64,000 bases of DNA, taken from positions 3,944,104-4,008,103 of the forward strand of contig CP070696.1 in assembly GCA_020353535.1 (NCBI GenBank), in the 5' to 3' direction. This stretch comes from Spirochaetaceae bacterium (GTDB taxonomy: Bacteria > Spirochaetota > Spirochaetia > SZUA-6 > DRHE01). This document shows, piece after piece, positions 44,419-52,483 of the stretch. Made by a program: the position numbers and the translations under genes. Below the pieces are notes generated by a model. That model saw only the letters and a program-made list of their open reading frames with translations, was not told where the DNA came from and did no database searches. How positions within the stretch are numbered: position 1 is the stretch's first letter; each line of letters begins with the position of its first letter.

Positions 44419-45636
44419 CTAGAAGCGGATGTTCTGCGGCCGATCGGAGAGTTTCACGAAGAGGGACTGCTCCCGCCGGCCCCGGATCACCTTCACCTCC
44501 ACGGTCTCCCCCGGTTTGTTGTCCTCCAGGGCGCCGAGAAGATCCATGAGCGTGGCAATGGGCATACCATCGACCTCTACGATGATATCCCCGCCCAGCT
44601 TGATGATAGAGCGCCCGTAGCGTACCGCCTGCTGACCTCCCCGCAGGCCCGCAACCTCCGCGTTGGAACCGGACACGACCTCGGACACCAGGACACCCTC
44701 GGACACGGAAAGATCGGCGTAGCGAACCAGGGCCGGAAACAGCTGTACCGGAACGATGTCGATCCAGCCGCGCTGTACCTTACCGTAGCGCAGCAGATCG
44801 GGTACGACCCGTCGGGCTGTGTCCACCGGCACGGCAAAACCGATCCCCACCGAGCCGCCGGAGGGGGAGAAGATCATGGTGTTGACCCCGATCATCTCCC
44901 CCCTGGAGTTCAGGAGAGGTCCTCCCGAGTTCCCCGGATTAATCGAGGCGTCGGTCTGAATCATCTCTTTGATCACCAGGCCCGAATCTGCACGAACGGG
45001 CCGGCCGAGCCCGGAGACGATCCCCGTGGTCAGGGTCCGATCCAGGGCGAAGGGATTGCCGATGGCCAGGACTTTTTGCCCCACCCGTAGGTTCTCAGAA
45101 TTTCCGAAAGAGATGGTGGTAAGGCGCCGGCCCTCCGGATCGAACTTGACCACCGCCAGATCGTTTTCCGGATCAACGCCCACAATATCTCCCCGGTAAT
45201 TCGAACCATCAGCCAGGGTGACGCTCAATTCATTTGCGTTCTTGATCACGTGATAATTGGTAAGAACGTACCCCTTCTGATCGATAATCGAACCGGAGCC
45301 GGTGCCCTCCTTTGGAATCGGCTCCAGGAACCAGTTGTACTCGAAGGTAACCGAGGTGATGTTCACCACCGCTTCATTGAGCTTTTCGTAGATCTGAATG
45401 TTGTTCGCTTCGTCACTTGAAAGGGTGCCGCTGTATTGCACGGGTTGTGCAGAGATAGGCGCCGATTCGGCGGGAGGCTCCAGAACCTCCTCGATCACCG
45501 GCTCTGCTTCGCCGGAGACATTCCCGGCCCTCGAATCCGGAAGCTCCAGAACTCCGGCCGCCCAAGCCAGAAAGAGGGTGAGGGCGATGCCCGAAAGCGT
45601 AAACAGTATCACCTGCCAGCGTGTATAGAGTTTCAA
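44419..45636 (-). CDS. HtrA/DegP-type periplasmic serine protease
   Basis: A 405-residue protein: N-terminal membrane anchor (about 9-28), linker, trypsin-like domain with the triad His129 (TNYHVIKN), Asp159 (PENDLAVVK) and Ser237 (NPGNSGGPLL), then one PDZ domain (about 300-395). The one-PDZ, membrane-anchored form is DegS-like. The start is a TTG at 45636 with a strong GGAGGAGGG five bases upstream; there is no good ATG nearby. Likely envelope stress protease. It precedes uvrB. Confidence 0.93.
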   Translation of the reverse strand: MKLYTRWQVILFTLSGIALTLFLAWAAGVLELPDSRAGNVSGEAEPVIEEVLEPPAESAPISAQPVQYSGTLSSDEANNIQIYEKLNEAVVNITSVTFEYNWFLEPIPKEGTGSGSIIDQKGYVLTNYHVIKNANELSVTLADGSNYRGDIVGVDPENDLAVVKFDPEGRRLTTISFGNSENLRVGQKVLAIGNPFALDRTLTTGIVSGLGRPVRADSGLVIKEMIQTDASINPGNSGGPLLNSRGEMIGVNTMIFSPSGGSVGIGFAVPVDTARRVVPDLLRYGKVQRGWIDIVPVQLFPALVRYADLSVSEGVLVSEVVSGSNAEVAGLRGGQQAVRYGRSIIKLGGDIIVEVDGMPIATLMDLLGALEDNKPGETVEVKVIRGRREQSLFVKLSDRPQNIRF

Positions 45637-45669
45637 TCCGACCCTCCTCCTGATGAATATACTATCACT

Positions 45670-47238
45670 TCAGGCGTAGTTCCAGTACACGTCCCCCTCA
45701 CAATAGCGGCGGTGCTGTACCGCCTCCAGGAGGTGCTCTCTACGGATAGGATCCGAAGATTCCAGGTCGGCAACGGTCCGAGCCACTTTCAGGATCGAAT
45801 GAAATGCTCTGGAGGAGAGACTGAATTGCTCAACCGCATCCTGCAAGGCCCGCCTGCAGCCGGGATCCAGGGAACAGAATCCATCGATCATCCCCGGCGG
45901 TATATGGGCGTTGCGGGAAAATGAAAAAGCCCTATACCGCCGCCTCTGCCTGTGGATGGCCTGGGCCACCCGCCGGGCCACCGCGCCGTTGCTCTGGTGA
46001 GCCGCCCCTTCGTCGCTCATTTCCTCGAAGCGCACCGGCTCCAGGGGAATGCGGATATCCACCCGGTCCAGCAGGGCACCGCCCAGCTTTCTCCAGTACC
46101 GGGAAATTTCCAGGGTGGAACAGAAACAGGTTGCCTGTTTTTTGCCCAGGTTGCCGCAGGGACAGGGATTCATGGCCAATACGAGCTGAAAACGAGCTGG
46201 AAATCGCATGGAGGTACCGGCCCTGGCGATGGTAATACCGCCCTCCTCCATCGGCTCCCGCAGCGTCTGCAGGAGGTTGGCGCTGAACTCCGCAGCCTCA
46301 TCGAGGAAGAGCACCCCCTCGTGGGCTAGGGAAGCCTCCCCAGGACGGGGAACTTTTCCACCGCCGATGATTCCTTCCGCCGAGGCGGAGTGATGGGGCA
46401 TGCGGAAGGGAGGTTTCCGGATCAGGCCGCTGCCGGGGGGCAGTACACCGGCGGTGGAGTGAATACGGGTTACCAGCAGGGATTCCTCCCGGGAGAGGGG
46501 AGGAAGGATCGAGGGAAGCCGGCGGGCGGCCATGGTTTTCCCGCTTCCCGGAGGTCCGAACAACAGTAGGTGATGCCTGCCAGCGGCGGCCACTTCCAAA
46601 ACCCTTTTCAACCATCCCTGGCCCTTGATATCGGAAAGATCCCCCCATCGCTCTGCGGTCCCCAAGCCAGCCGGGGGAACCGCTGCCGCTGCGGCCCCCG
46701 CACGTGCACCTGCTGGTTGACAGCCCCGGTTGAGCGCCCGGAGAACCGCGGCCGCCGCCTTGAGGGAAGCGATACCGAAGATGCTCTCCCGGCCCAGAAT
46801 CCTTGCCTCCGCCAGGTTTTCCTGCGGTACGAGAAAACAGTCGATCCCGGCCTGCAGCCCGGCAGTGATCGCCGAAAGCACTCCTTGCACGGGCAGCACC
46901 GATCCGCGCAAATTGAGCTCTCCCACAACCATGATCCTGCTTTCTGGAAAGGGGATCTGTTCCGAAGCCCTCAGAATGGCCAGGGCAATGGCCAGATCGT
47001 AGCTGGCTCCCTCCTTCCTGATCCCCGCGGGAGAGAGGTTGACAAGGATCCTGTCATTTGGGAAACGGAATCCGCTGTTGCGGATGGCTACCCGCACCCG
47101 ATCCCGGGCTTCCCGCACAGCCCCGTCGGGCAGTCCCACCACATCGATGCCGGGCAGACCCCTGCGGATATCGACCTCAACCTGAATAGGAATCCCCTCA
47201 ATGCCCAACGGAGCTTGACTGGCGATCACGGCGAGCAT
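45670..47238 (-). CDS. YifB/ComM-family Mg-chelatase-like AAA+ protein
   Basis: A 522-residue protein: N-terminal Lon-protease-like domain (VDIRRGLPGIDVVGLPD), AAA+ Mg-chelatase domain with Walker A FGPPGSGKT and Walker B LFLDEAAEF, then a zinc-containing MNPCPCG block and the C-terminal ChlI domain. ComM is a helicase that helps integrate DNA in natural transformation; YifB in general is not fully defined. ATG at 47238 with AGGGGG. Confidence 0.92.
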   Translation of the reverse strand: MLAVIASQAPLGIEGIPIQVEVDIRRGLPGIDVVGLPDGAVREARDRVRVAIRNSGFRFPNDRILVNLSPAGIRKEGASYDLAIALAILRASEQIPFPESRIMVVGELNLRGSVLPVQGVLSAITAGLQAGIDCFLVPQENLAEARILGRESIFGIASLKAAAAVLRALNRGCQPAGARAGAAAAAVPPAGLGTAERWGDLSDIKGQGWLKRVLEVAAAGRHHLLLFGPPGSGKTMAARRLPSILPPLSREESLLVTRIHSTAGVLPPGSGLIRKPPFRMPHHSASAEGIIGGGKVPRPGEASLAHEGVLFLDEAAEFSANLLQTLREPMEEGGITIARAGTSMRFPARFQLVLAMNPCPCGNLGKKQATCFCSTLEISRYWRKLGGALLDRVDIRIPLEPVRFEEMSDEGAAHQSNGAVARRVAQAIHRQRRRYRAFSFSRNAHIPPGMIDGFCSLDPGCRRALQDAVEQFSLSSRAFHSILKVARTVADLESSDPIRREHLLEAVQHRRYCEGDVYWNYA

Positions 47239-47343
47239 AGCTACCCCCTGTTTCCCCTATCGCAAGCATGGCTGCAGAAGGGGAAGTTTCCGATTTCTCT
47301 GCAATAGTTAACGGAGTAAAGGGAGCTGTTGCTTTTCTTCTCT

Positions 47344-47793
47344 TTAAACTCGTCCTTGCTTTATGGTTTCCCGAACCAGCCGGTCACAGGCCTCATTGTA
47401 CCTGTCACCGGCATGCCCCTGCAGCCATCGCCAACGGACCTTCAGCGTCGAACTCAAGTCCAGCAGCTCCTTCCACAGATCCTGATTCTTAACGGGCTTT
47501 TTGGTCCGGGTTTTCCAGCCGTTCCTGATCCAGGTGTGGATCCATTCTGCTATACCGTTCTTTACGTACTGGGAGTCTGTAAACAACTCGATTTCCGTAC
47601 TCCCAAGCTCCGGATTATCCCGCACTTTGTGCAGGGCTTCGATAACAGCCTGCAGTTCCATCCTGTTGTTGGTGGTCTCTGGGACGAAACGGGCATCCTG
47701 AAAGTTACCCCCGGGTTGAAGGAGGATATAAGCCCAGGCGCCGGGGCCGGGATTTCCCGAACAGCCACCGTCTGTGTAGATGCGGATCTTCAT
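47344..47793 (-). CDS. rnhA: Ribonuclease HI
   Basis: Cuts RNA in RNA:DNA hybrids. Active-site carboxylates: Asp8 (IYTDGGCSGNPGPG), Glu in NNRMELQA, Asp in FTDSQYV and Asp in NEACDRLV. 149 residues. Its ATG overlaps the stop of the PDZ-kinase gene (TGATG), so it is transcribed with the signalling cluster upstream. Confidence 0.96.
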   Translation of the reverse strand: MKIRIYTDGGCSGNPGPGAWAYILLQPGGNFQDARFVPETTNNRMELQAVIEALHKVRDNPELGSTEIELFTDSQYVKNGIAEWIHTWIRNGWKTRTKKPVKNQDLWKELLDLSSTLKVRWRWLQGHAGDRYNEACDRLVRETIKQGRV

Positions 47794-49955
47794 CAGGAAG
47801 CCCCCATCCCCTCGGCCTCTTGCGCTCCGGTTGCTATCCTCTTAACTTGAATCCGGCCGGCCCCTGCCCTGGGCAGTAGAATCGTGACCCCAGTGCCCCG
47901 ACCGGGAGCGCTGGTCACCTCAAGAGAGCCGGCGTTGCGTTCTACCAGCATGCGACTGAAGTACAGGCCGAGTCCATCGTGTTCGGGCTTGGTTGAGAAG
48001 AATGGATCGTAGATTTTCTTAAGATTGGCCGCGTCGATACCAAGGCCTTCATCTTTTATTTGGATGCGGTAGAAGTGATCGTACACATCTCCTCGAATTT
48101 GAACCTCGTCTCTCGGGCCAATTCCAGACTCCCTCGCGTTTTCCACGATATACCGCAGGACCTGCATCAGCTCCTCCGGATTGCAATATACCTGAACTCC
48201 CGGAGCCTCCTCGATCCGCAGGCGCGTTCTCGGATCGGCGGCTTCGAACTCTGAGGCTGCTCTCCTCAGCAAGTTGTCCGCTCTGACGCTCACCGCTATG
48301 CTGGTTGCAGAGCCCACCAGGGTGGCCAGACGGCGGAGGAAGTCCCGTATTTCCAGGTCCCCCTCTTGAGCGACTTCTATCAGCCGCTTCAGCTCCCTCT
48401 GTAGTTTTCTCACCACCGCCGAAGACGATCCGGAGTTTTCCAGAGCTCTAAACAGCTCTTGGATCTTTCTGTCCAGAGCCGTCAAGCTGCCGGAGATGCA
48501 ATTTACCGGAACGCTTAAACGATTGGTGATTCCGTTGACGATGCCTTTCAACTCCCGCATTCTGCCTTTCTGAAAGGAACGCATGTTGCGCAGGTTCAGC
48601 TCATCGATGATCAGCTTCAGCTCCATGTTCCGCTTTTCCAGACTCGCCGAATACTGAAGCGTGCGGCGAAAGTGATTGCGATAGAACAGTCGGTCGACCA
48701 GCGTACAGATCAGAGAACGGATCGGAATGAGCAAAGCGAAGAGGATGGAAGTGACCAGAAAACCGGCTATACGGTCCGGGACACCATAACTGAGAATGAA
48801 AAGCCGCATGGTGGGCTCATAGAGAATCGTGAAGAACGCGAAGATCAGAGCCGCCAGGATCGCGTAAACGAGATAGCGGCTTACGAAATACTTGATGTTG
48901 AACACCCTGTGTTTCAGCAGACCGATAATGAAAAACATGGGTACAAAGGAAAGAAACAGATTGGCGAAGTTGCCCATGCTGATACGAAGACCCTCGGGTC
49001 CGCCCAGAATAAGAGGCAGCTGGTCGAGAAAAAAATACGGCGGGATGGCAATGAGAAAACCAGCCATGATCCACTCGAGTTGTCTCTTCTCGTGGGCGTG
49101 AAGCGTGGCCAGGTAGGAGCGAAGCAGCAGGACCAGGTAGATCACGAAGGCGATGCCGTCGGAGACGTTGCTGAACTTGCCCAAAACACGATAGCGATTC
49201 AACCATGTGTCCTGACTGCTCGAAACCCAGGCGGAGAAATATACCATCCGTACGACTGTGAATCCGATGTACAGCACCAGGATGAGGGCGATGGCCAGCC
49301 GCGGGGCTGTTGCCTTGCCTTTGGGGACGGGAAAGTACAGCGCGAAGAAGACCATGAACCAGGACGTCAATTTCCCGAAGTGAATCATCAGATTCGAAAA
49401 AAAGCTTTCGTAGTAAAACGGCTTCAAAGCCGTAAAAACCAGATAAAACAGGGCGGCCAGGGTAATCAGGTTGGATGCTCTGTCATCCGGCAGATGCAGA
49501 ATCAAATAGAAGGAGGTAAAAGCCAGGGCAGTGCAGAAAATCAGGGCAAACAACCAATCTGGCTTGGTCAGGGTCAATGCGGGGGTTATATTGATCGTTA
49601 AACGCTCGTCTCCCTGCCTGAGGATTTCTACGGGAAACGGTTGGAAATTCCAGATTCGTGCCTCAGCCTCGACCACATCGCGGACACTGCGGACCGGTTC
49701 GCCGTCGATGGAAAGGATCCGATCGCTATTGGGCCGCAATCCCGAGGCGACCGCAGGGGAAAAAGGGGTTTTCGGCGCAAAGATCACCTTCCCCTCCCTG
49801 TTGACCACCTCAGGGTAGTTCACCACCAAACCGGTATTTGGTTTTACCAGATAGCGTACGAAGTACACGCCGGAAACGGCACTTAAGAGCACCGCCACGC
49901 CGAGCAGCAGAAGAATTCGCCCCTTGAAACGGATTAACCTTATGACGGACAACAT
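47793..49955 (-). CDS. PDZ-domain membrane sensor with HATPase, lacking the usual phospho-acceptor His
   Basis: A 720-residue protein: one N-terminal helix (about 14-34), an extracytoplasmic PDZ-like domain (41-128, with SGLRPNSDRILSIDGEP), about eight membrane helices (135-420), a helical dimerisation region, and a C-terminal HATPase with N box (YIVENARESG), G1 (DEGLGID), F box (YDPFFSTK) and G2 (HDGLGLYFSRM). The equivalent of the H box reads VNGITNRLSVPVNCIS, with Asn in place of His, so autophosphorylation is doubtful. It could be a pseudokinase or use another site. Twelve bases downstream of a cyclase-fold gene. Confidence 0.8.
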   Translation of the reverse strand: MLSVIRLIRFKGRILLLLGVAVLLSAVSGVYFVRYLVKPNTGLVVNYPEVVNREGKVIFAPKTPFSPAVASGLRPNSDRILSIDGEPVRSVRDVVEAEARIWNFQPFPVEILRQGDERLTINITPALTLTKPDWLFALIFCTALAFTSFYLILHLPDDRASNLITLAALFYLVFTALKPFYYESFFSNLMIHFGKLTSWFMVFFALYFPVPKGKATAPRLAIALILVLYIGFTVVRMVYFSAWVSSSQDTWLNRYRVLGKFSNVSDGIAFVIYLVLLLRSYLATLHAHEKRQLEWIMAGFLIAIPPYFFLDQLPLILGGPEGLRISMGNFANLFLSFVPMFFIIGLLKHRVFNIKYFVSRYLVYAILAALIFAFFTILYEPTMRLFILSYGVPDRIAGFLVTSILFALLIPIRSLICTLVDRLFYRNHFRRTLQYSASLEKRNMELKLIIDELNLRNMRSFQKGRMRELKGIVNGITNRLSVPVNCISGSLTALDRKIQELFRALENSGSSSAVVRKLQRELKRLIEVAQEGDLEIRDFLRRLATLVGSATSIAVSVRADNLLRRAASEFEAADPRTRLRIEEAPGVQVYCNPEELMQVLRYIVENARESGIGPRDEVQIRGDVYDHFYRIQIKDEGLGIDAANLKKIYDPFFSTKPEHDGLGLYFSRMLVERNAGSLEVTSAPGRGTGVTILLPRAGAGRIQVKRIATGAQEAEGMGAS

Positions 49956-49967
49956 GGAGCCCCAATA

Positions 49968-50981
49968 CTAATTTCGTATATACCGGTGTACAGGAAGACG
50001 CATCCGCAGGATTTTTCTGCCCTCGAACGTGCCTGCGGCTACGAAGTAGTCCCGCAGAGCCGAATGCCCGAACTGCATAACCTCGTCGGTCACACAGAAA
50101 TTGCCCGGCCGCACGAACTGCTGCCCCAGATGGAAGATGGAGTTCAAGCTGTCGGAAACGATATGTCCGGTGTTTTCCTCCGAATACGGAGTGTTGCCGA
50201 TCTGAAGCACCAAACGGAAAGACAGGAAGTTCGGGAAATGGGAGCCCTCTACATCGTAGAGGTGTTTGAACAACAGCAGCCGGAATCCGCAGGTCAGGGC
50301 CGGGCAGGATTTCGCATCGAAGGGGAACAGCACGATACCTCCGAAACCGAACCACATCCATAGTCGCCCGGAGAACTTCTTTACGAAACCTTCGATAAAT
50401 TTGCGGAACGACGCCAGGGCGATAGATAGATTCTGCTGGCCGTAGTTCTTCTCCATCTGGTCCTTACCGTCCAGCTCGATATACATCATGGAAAAGGTGT
50501 ACTCCCTTCCCGTTTCTACGGAGGTCCAGTCGCTTCCCGACAGGATGTAGGGAGCCCGTCTCCGCTCCCTGGTCGATACGGCGGCTTGTGCCAGCAGGGT
50601 CGGGTGAATGCTCTGGACGTAGTCCAAGATGGTCTTGAGCCTGCTCATTCCCACACCGCTTTCCAGAGCCCGCCGATCCAGATAATCCACGGCACCCTGA
50701 TGAAACAGTTGGGCTACATCCTTGATTTTTCCGTTTGGATCGATGATTCCGTAGAGTATATTGGCTTTGGCTCTGAGATTGCGCAGGTAGCCGGTTAGCT
50801 TCCCTTCCTCGATTGCTGAGGTATCGAGGTAACAGAGCGTAGGAGAATCGACAGCTTTCAATCGTGGAGCAAACTGCTCCGGTCGTAGATAACTGACCTC
50901 GTCGATGAGGCCCTTTCGCTTCCGAAACTTCAATCGTTCCGGCAACTTTCGGCTGCGCGTGAAGATCACGATATCCACCAC
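49968..50981 (-). CDS. Receiver-like plus degenerate class III cyclase-fold protein
   Basis: A 337-residue protein of unknown function. Residues 1-125 look like a pseudo-receiver (Asp53 in CYLDTS, late GAVDYLDR block). Residues 160-330 resemble a class III nucleotide cyclase: the strand SMMYIELDGKDQM and the beta-hairpin RLWMWFGFGGIVLFPF. The two catalytic metal Asp positions are Glu169 and Phe213, so it is probably inactive. It follows, and looks paralogous to, the gene at 50983-51900. GTG start at 50981 with GGGAG. Confidence 0.65.
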   Translation of the reverse strand: MVDIVIFTRSRKLPERLKFRKRKGLIDEVSYLRPEQFAPRLKAVDSPTLCYLDTSAIEEGKLTGYLRNLRAKANILYGIIDPNGKIKDVAQLFHQGAVDYLDRRALESGVGMSRLKTILDYVQSIHPTLLAQAAVSTRERRRAPYILSGSDWTSVETGREYTFSMMYIELDGKDQMEKNYGQQNLSIALASFRKFIEGFVKKFSGRLWMWFGFGGIVLFPFDAKSCPALTCGFRLLLFKHLYDVEGSHFPNFLSFRLVLQIGNTPYSEENTGHIVSDSLNSIFHLGQQFVRPGNFCVTDEVMQFGHSALRDYFVAAGTFEGRKILRMRLPVHRYIRN

Positions 50982-50982
50982 T

Positions 50983-51900
50983 TCACTCCCACCTCAGCTT
51001 GTACTGGTAGAGAAGATTGTGGCGGGACACGCGAAGAGGTGTGAAAAAACTGTCCAGCTTGTTGCCCATATCGGAGTACACTCCGGGGGTAATCAACAAG
51101 CTGTCGTTCTCGGCGAACTCGGATTCGATAACTTCCAGCCTTCGCAATGTATCGCTGCGGATTCTCTCGAAGTTTTCATAAAACGGGCAGGGACCGGTAT
51201 GGACGGCAAGGCGAACCTGAAGAGGTTTGGTGAATGGACATTGAAAGAGGTTGTACATGAACAACTCCAGCAGCATCTCTATTCCGGAAAGCGCGGCTTG
51301 AATGTTCTTGTTCCCATGGTAGAAAGCGGCTACCCCCCCATCCCCCTCCCACTGCCACAATCGTCCGTCCCGATTCTCCACGATATTCGCAAACAGCTGC
51401 CGTACCTCGTTGTACACCTGAACCACTATGCGTTTTGAGTACTTTCGCACCAGGGCGGTATTGCCAACGATGTCGACGCGTAAACAACTCAGCTCGTAGA
51501 GGTGACCTTCCCGCAGTACTCCCCAGCCTTTTGTCCTTGCCCGCCCACCGGCTTCCACAAAAATGCCCTGTTCCTCCCGGAACGTGTATCCAAGGATTTC
51601 GAGCTCTTTTACGATTTGGGAAAGCTGGCGGACCGAGACCGGTCGGCCCATCACACCCGTCCGATTGACTTCGACGAGCACTTCGGCAAATCGCTTAATG
51701 GTTCCGCTGCGAGCCAGATCGGAGGCGATTTGCCGGGCGGCATCGACCTGGGGAATCGGGATATTAGCGGGAAAGCCGGTTCGTTCGTAGAGATCGTAGC
51801 CGCTGATAACCCGGGTAGCCAGGCGCTCCATGAGCTCGACATCCATAGACTGGGAAAGCGCCTGGGAGATGGCGTTTTGCAGACGCGGGCTGATCTTCAC
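50983..51900 (-). CDS. Class III adenylate/guanylate cyclase-fold protein
   Basis: A 305-residue protein. The N-terminal 130 residues are helical and unassigned. Residues 135-290 show a class III cyclase homology domain: CLRVDIVGNTALV (metal Asp143), RLWQWEGDGGVAAFY (metal Asp187 in GDGG) and VRLAVHTGP. The substrate-specifying Lys of the KxxGD motif is not at its usual place (WQWEGD), so cAMP, cGMP or another product cannot be chosen, and activity is uncertain. GTG start overlaps the thioesterase stop (GTGA). Confidence 0.65.
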   Translation of the reverse strand: MKISPRLQNAISQALSQSMDVELMERLATRVISGYDLYERTGFPANIPIPQVDAARQIASDLARSGTIKRFAEVLVEVNRTGVMGRPVSVRQLSQIVKELEILGYTFREEQGIFVEAGGRARTKGWGVLREGHLYELSCLRVDIVGNTALVRKYSKRIVVQVYNEVRQLFANIVENRDGRLWQWEGDGGVAAFYHGNKNIQAALSGIEMLLELFMYNLFQCPFTKPLQVRLAVHTGPCPFYENFERIRSDTLRRLEVIESEFAENDSLLITPGVYSDMGNKLDSFFTPLRVSRHNLLYQYKLRWE

Positions 51901-52295
51901 GGTTCCGGTTCCAGCTCCGGTATGTCCAGCTCCGGGGGAATACGGATCAGTTTTCCCCGATCGTTGATGCAGGCCCAGGTCACCTCGGCTTCCGCGACCA
52001 GCTCGTCGCCCATATAGACGCTCTGGCGGAACACCATCCGCACCTTCTGCTTCTGAATCGAGCGGGTTTCGATTCGCAAATGCTCCCCGCTGCCGACTTG
52101 AATCCTGTAGTCGATACAGATCCGCACTACCACGAAGCCGATCCCTCTGCGCCGCAGCTCGTGATAGGGCACCGGGAGGTCATCTAAAAATTGAATACGG
52201 GCGTATTCGAGATAGTTCAGGTAGATCGCATTGTTGACATGACCGTAGCTGTCGCATTCGTAGGAACGGGTTGTCAGCTCAGTGGTGTGTATCAT
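51897..52295 (-). CDS. Hotdog-fold acyl-CoA thioesterase (4HBT family)
   Basis: A 132-residue single-domain hotdog protein with the 4HBT/YbgC signature YECDSYGHVNNAIYLNYLEY (Asp in the catalytic position) and a C-terminal EVTWACINDRGK strand. Hydrolyses acyl-CoA or acyl-ACP; the chain length is unknown. It heads the five-gene minus-strand unit with the cyclase-fold genes, the PDZ sensor and rnhA. Its promoter leaves a leader of only a few bases before the ATG. Confidence 0.88.
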   Translation of the reverse strand: MIHTTELTTRSYECDSYGHVNNAIYLNYLEYARIQFLDDLPVPYHELRRRGIGFVVVRICIDYRIQVGSGEHLRIETRSIQKQKVRMVFRQSVYMGDELVAEAEVTWACINDRGKLIRIPPELDIPELEPEP

Positions 52296-52303
52296 TCGCC
52301 TGG

Positions 52304-52332
52304 ATTGTAGAGTCTATATCCAGGCGGGTCAA
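52304..52332 (-). promoter_or_regulatory. Sigma-70-type promoter of the thioesterase/cyclase-fold operon
   Basis: On the minus strand TTGACC (52327-52332), a 17-base spacer and TACAAT (52304-52309). The ATG at 52295 is only eight bases beyond the -10, so the mRNA should be leaderless or nearly so. Confidence 0.65.
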
Positions 52333-52341
52333 GCTTCTCTG

Positions 52342-52370
52342 TTGACAGGAAATAGGCCCGTTGGTATATT
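52342..52370 (+). promoter_or_regulatory. Sigma-70-type promoter of tRNA-Met
   Basis: TTGACA (52342-52347), a 17-base spacer and TATATT (52365-52370), about 28 bases upstream of the mature tRNA 5' end. Confidence 0.75.
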
Positions 52371-52398
52371 GCTTTGAGTTCAAGAATCGCTCTTGGAT

Positions 52399-52471
52399 GG
52401 CGGCGTAGCTCAGGTGGTAGAGCAAGCGGCTCATATCCGCTGGGTCAGGGGTTCAAATCCCTTCGCCGCTA
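52399..52471 (+). tRNA. tRNA-Met (CAU), elongator type
   Basis: Full cloverleaf: 7-base-pair acceptor stem (closing pair G-U), D stem GCTC/GAGC, anticodon stem AGCGG/CCGCT with loop CTCATAT (anticodon CAU), and T loop TTCAAAT. The discriminator is A; CCA is not encoded and must be added. The acceptor sequence GGCGG...CCGCTA resembles bacterial elongator tRNA-Met. Initiator tRNA is unlikely because there is no C1xA72 mismatch or run of three G-C pairs in the anticodon stem. tRNA-Ile2 (lysidine) cannot be fully excluded. A run of seven T follows. Confidence 0.93.
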
Positions 52472-52483
52472 TTTTTTTAAAAG

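Noticed and set aside
45656..45684. Promoter of the HtrA-type gene
   Set aside because: TATATT is present on the minus strand, but the matching -35 (TGGAAC) is weak and lies inside the preceding gene.
52399..52471. Initiator tRNA or tRNA-Ile2
   Set aside because: The 1-72 position is a G-U pair and the anticodon stem lacks three consecutive G-C pairs, so it is not the initiator. The body resembles elongator tRNA-Met rather than Ile2, though modification cannot be seen.
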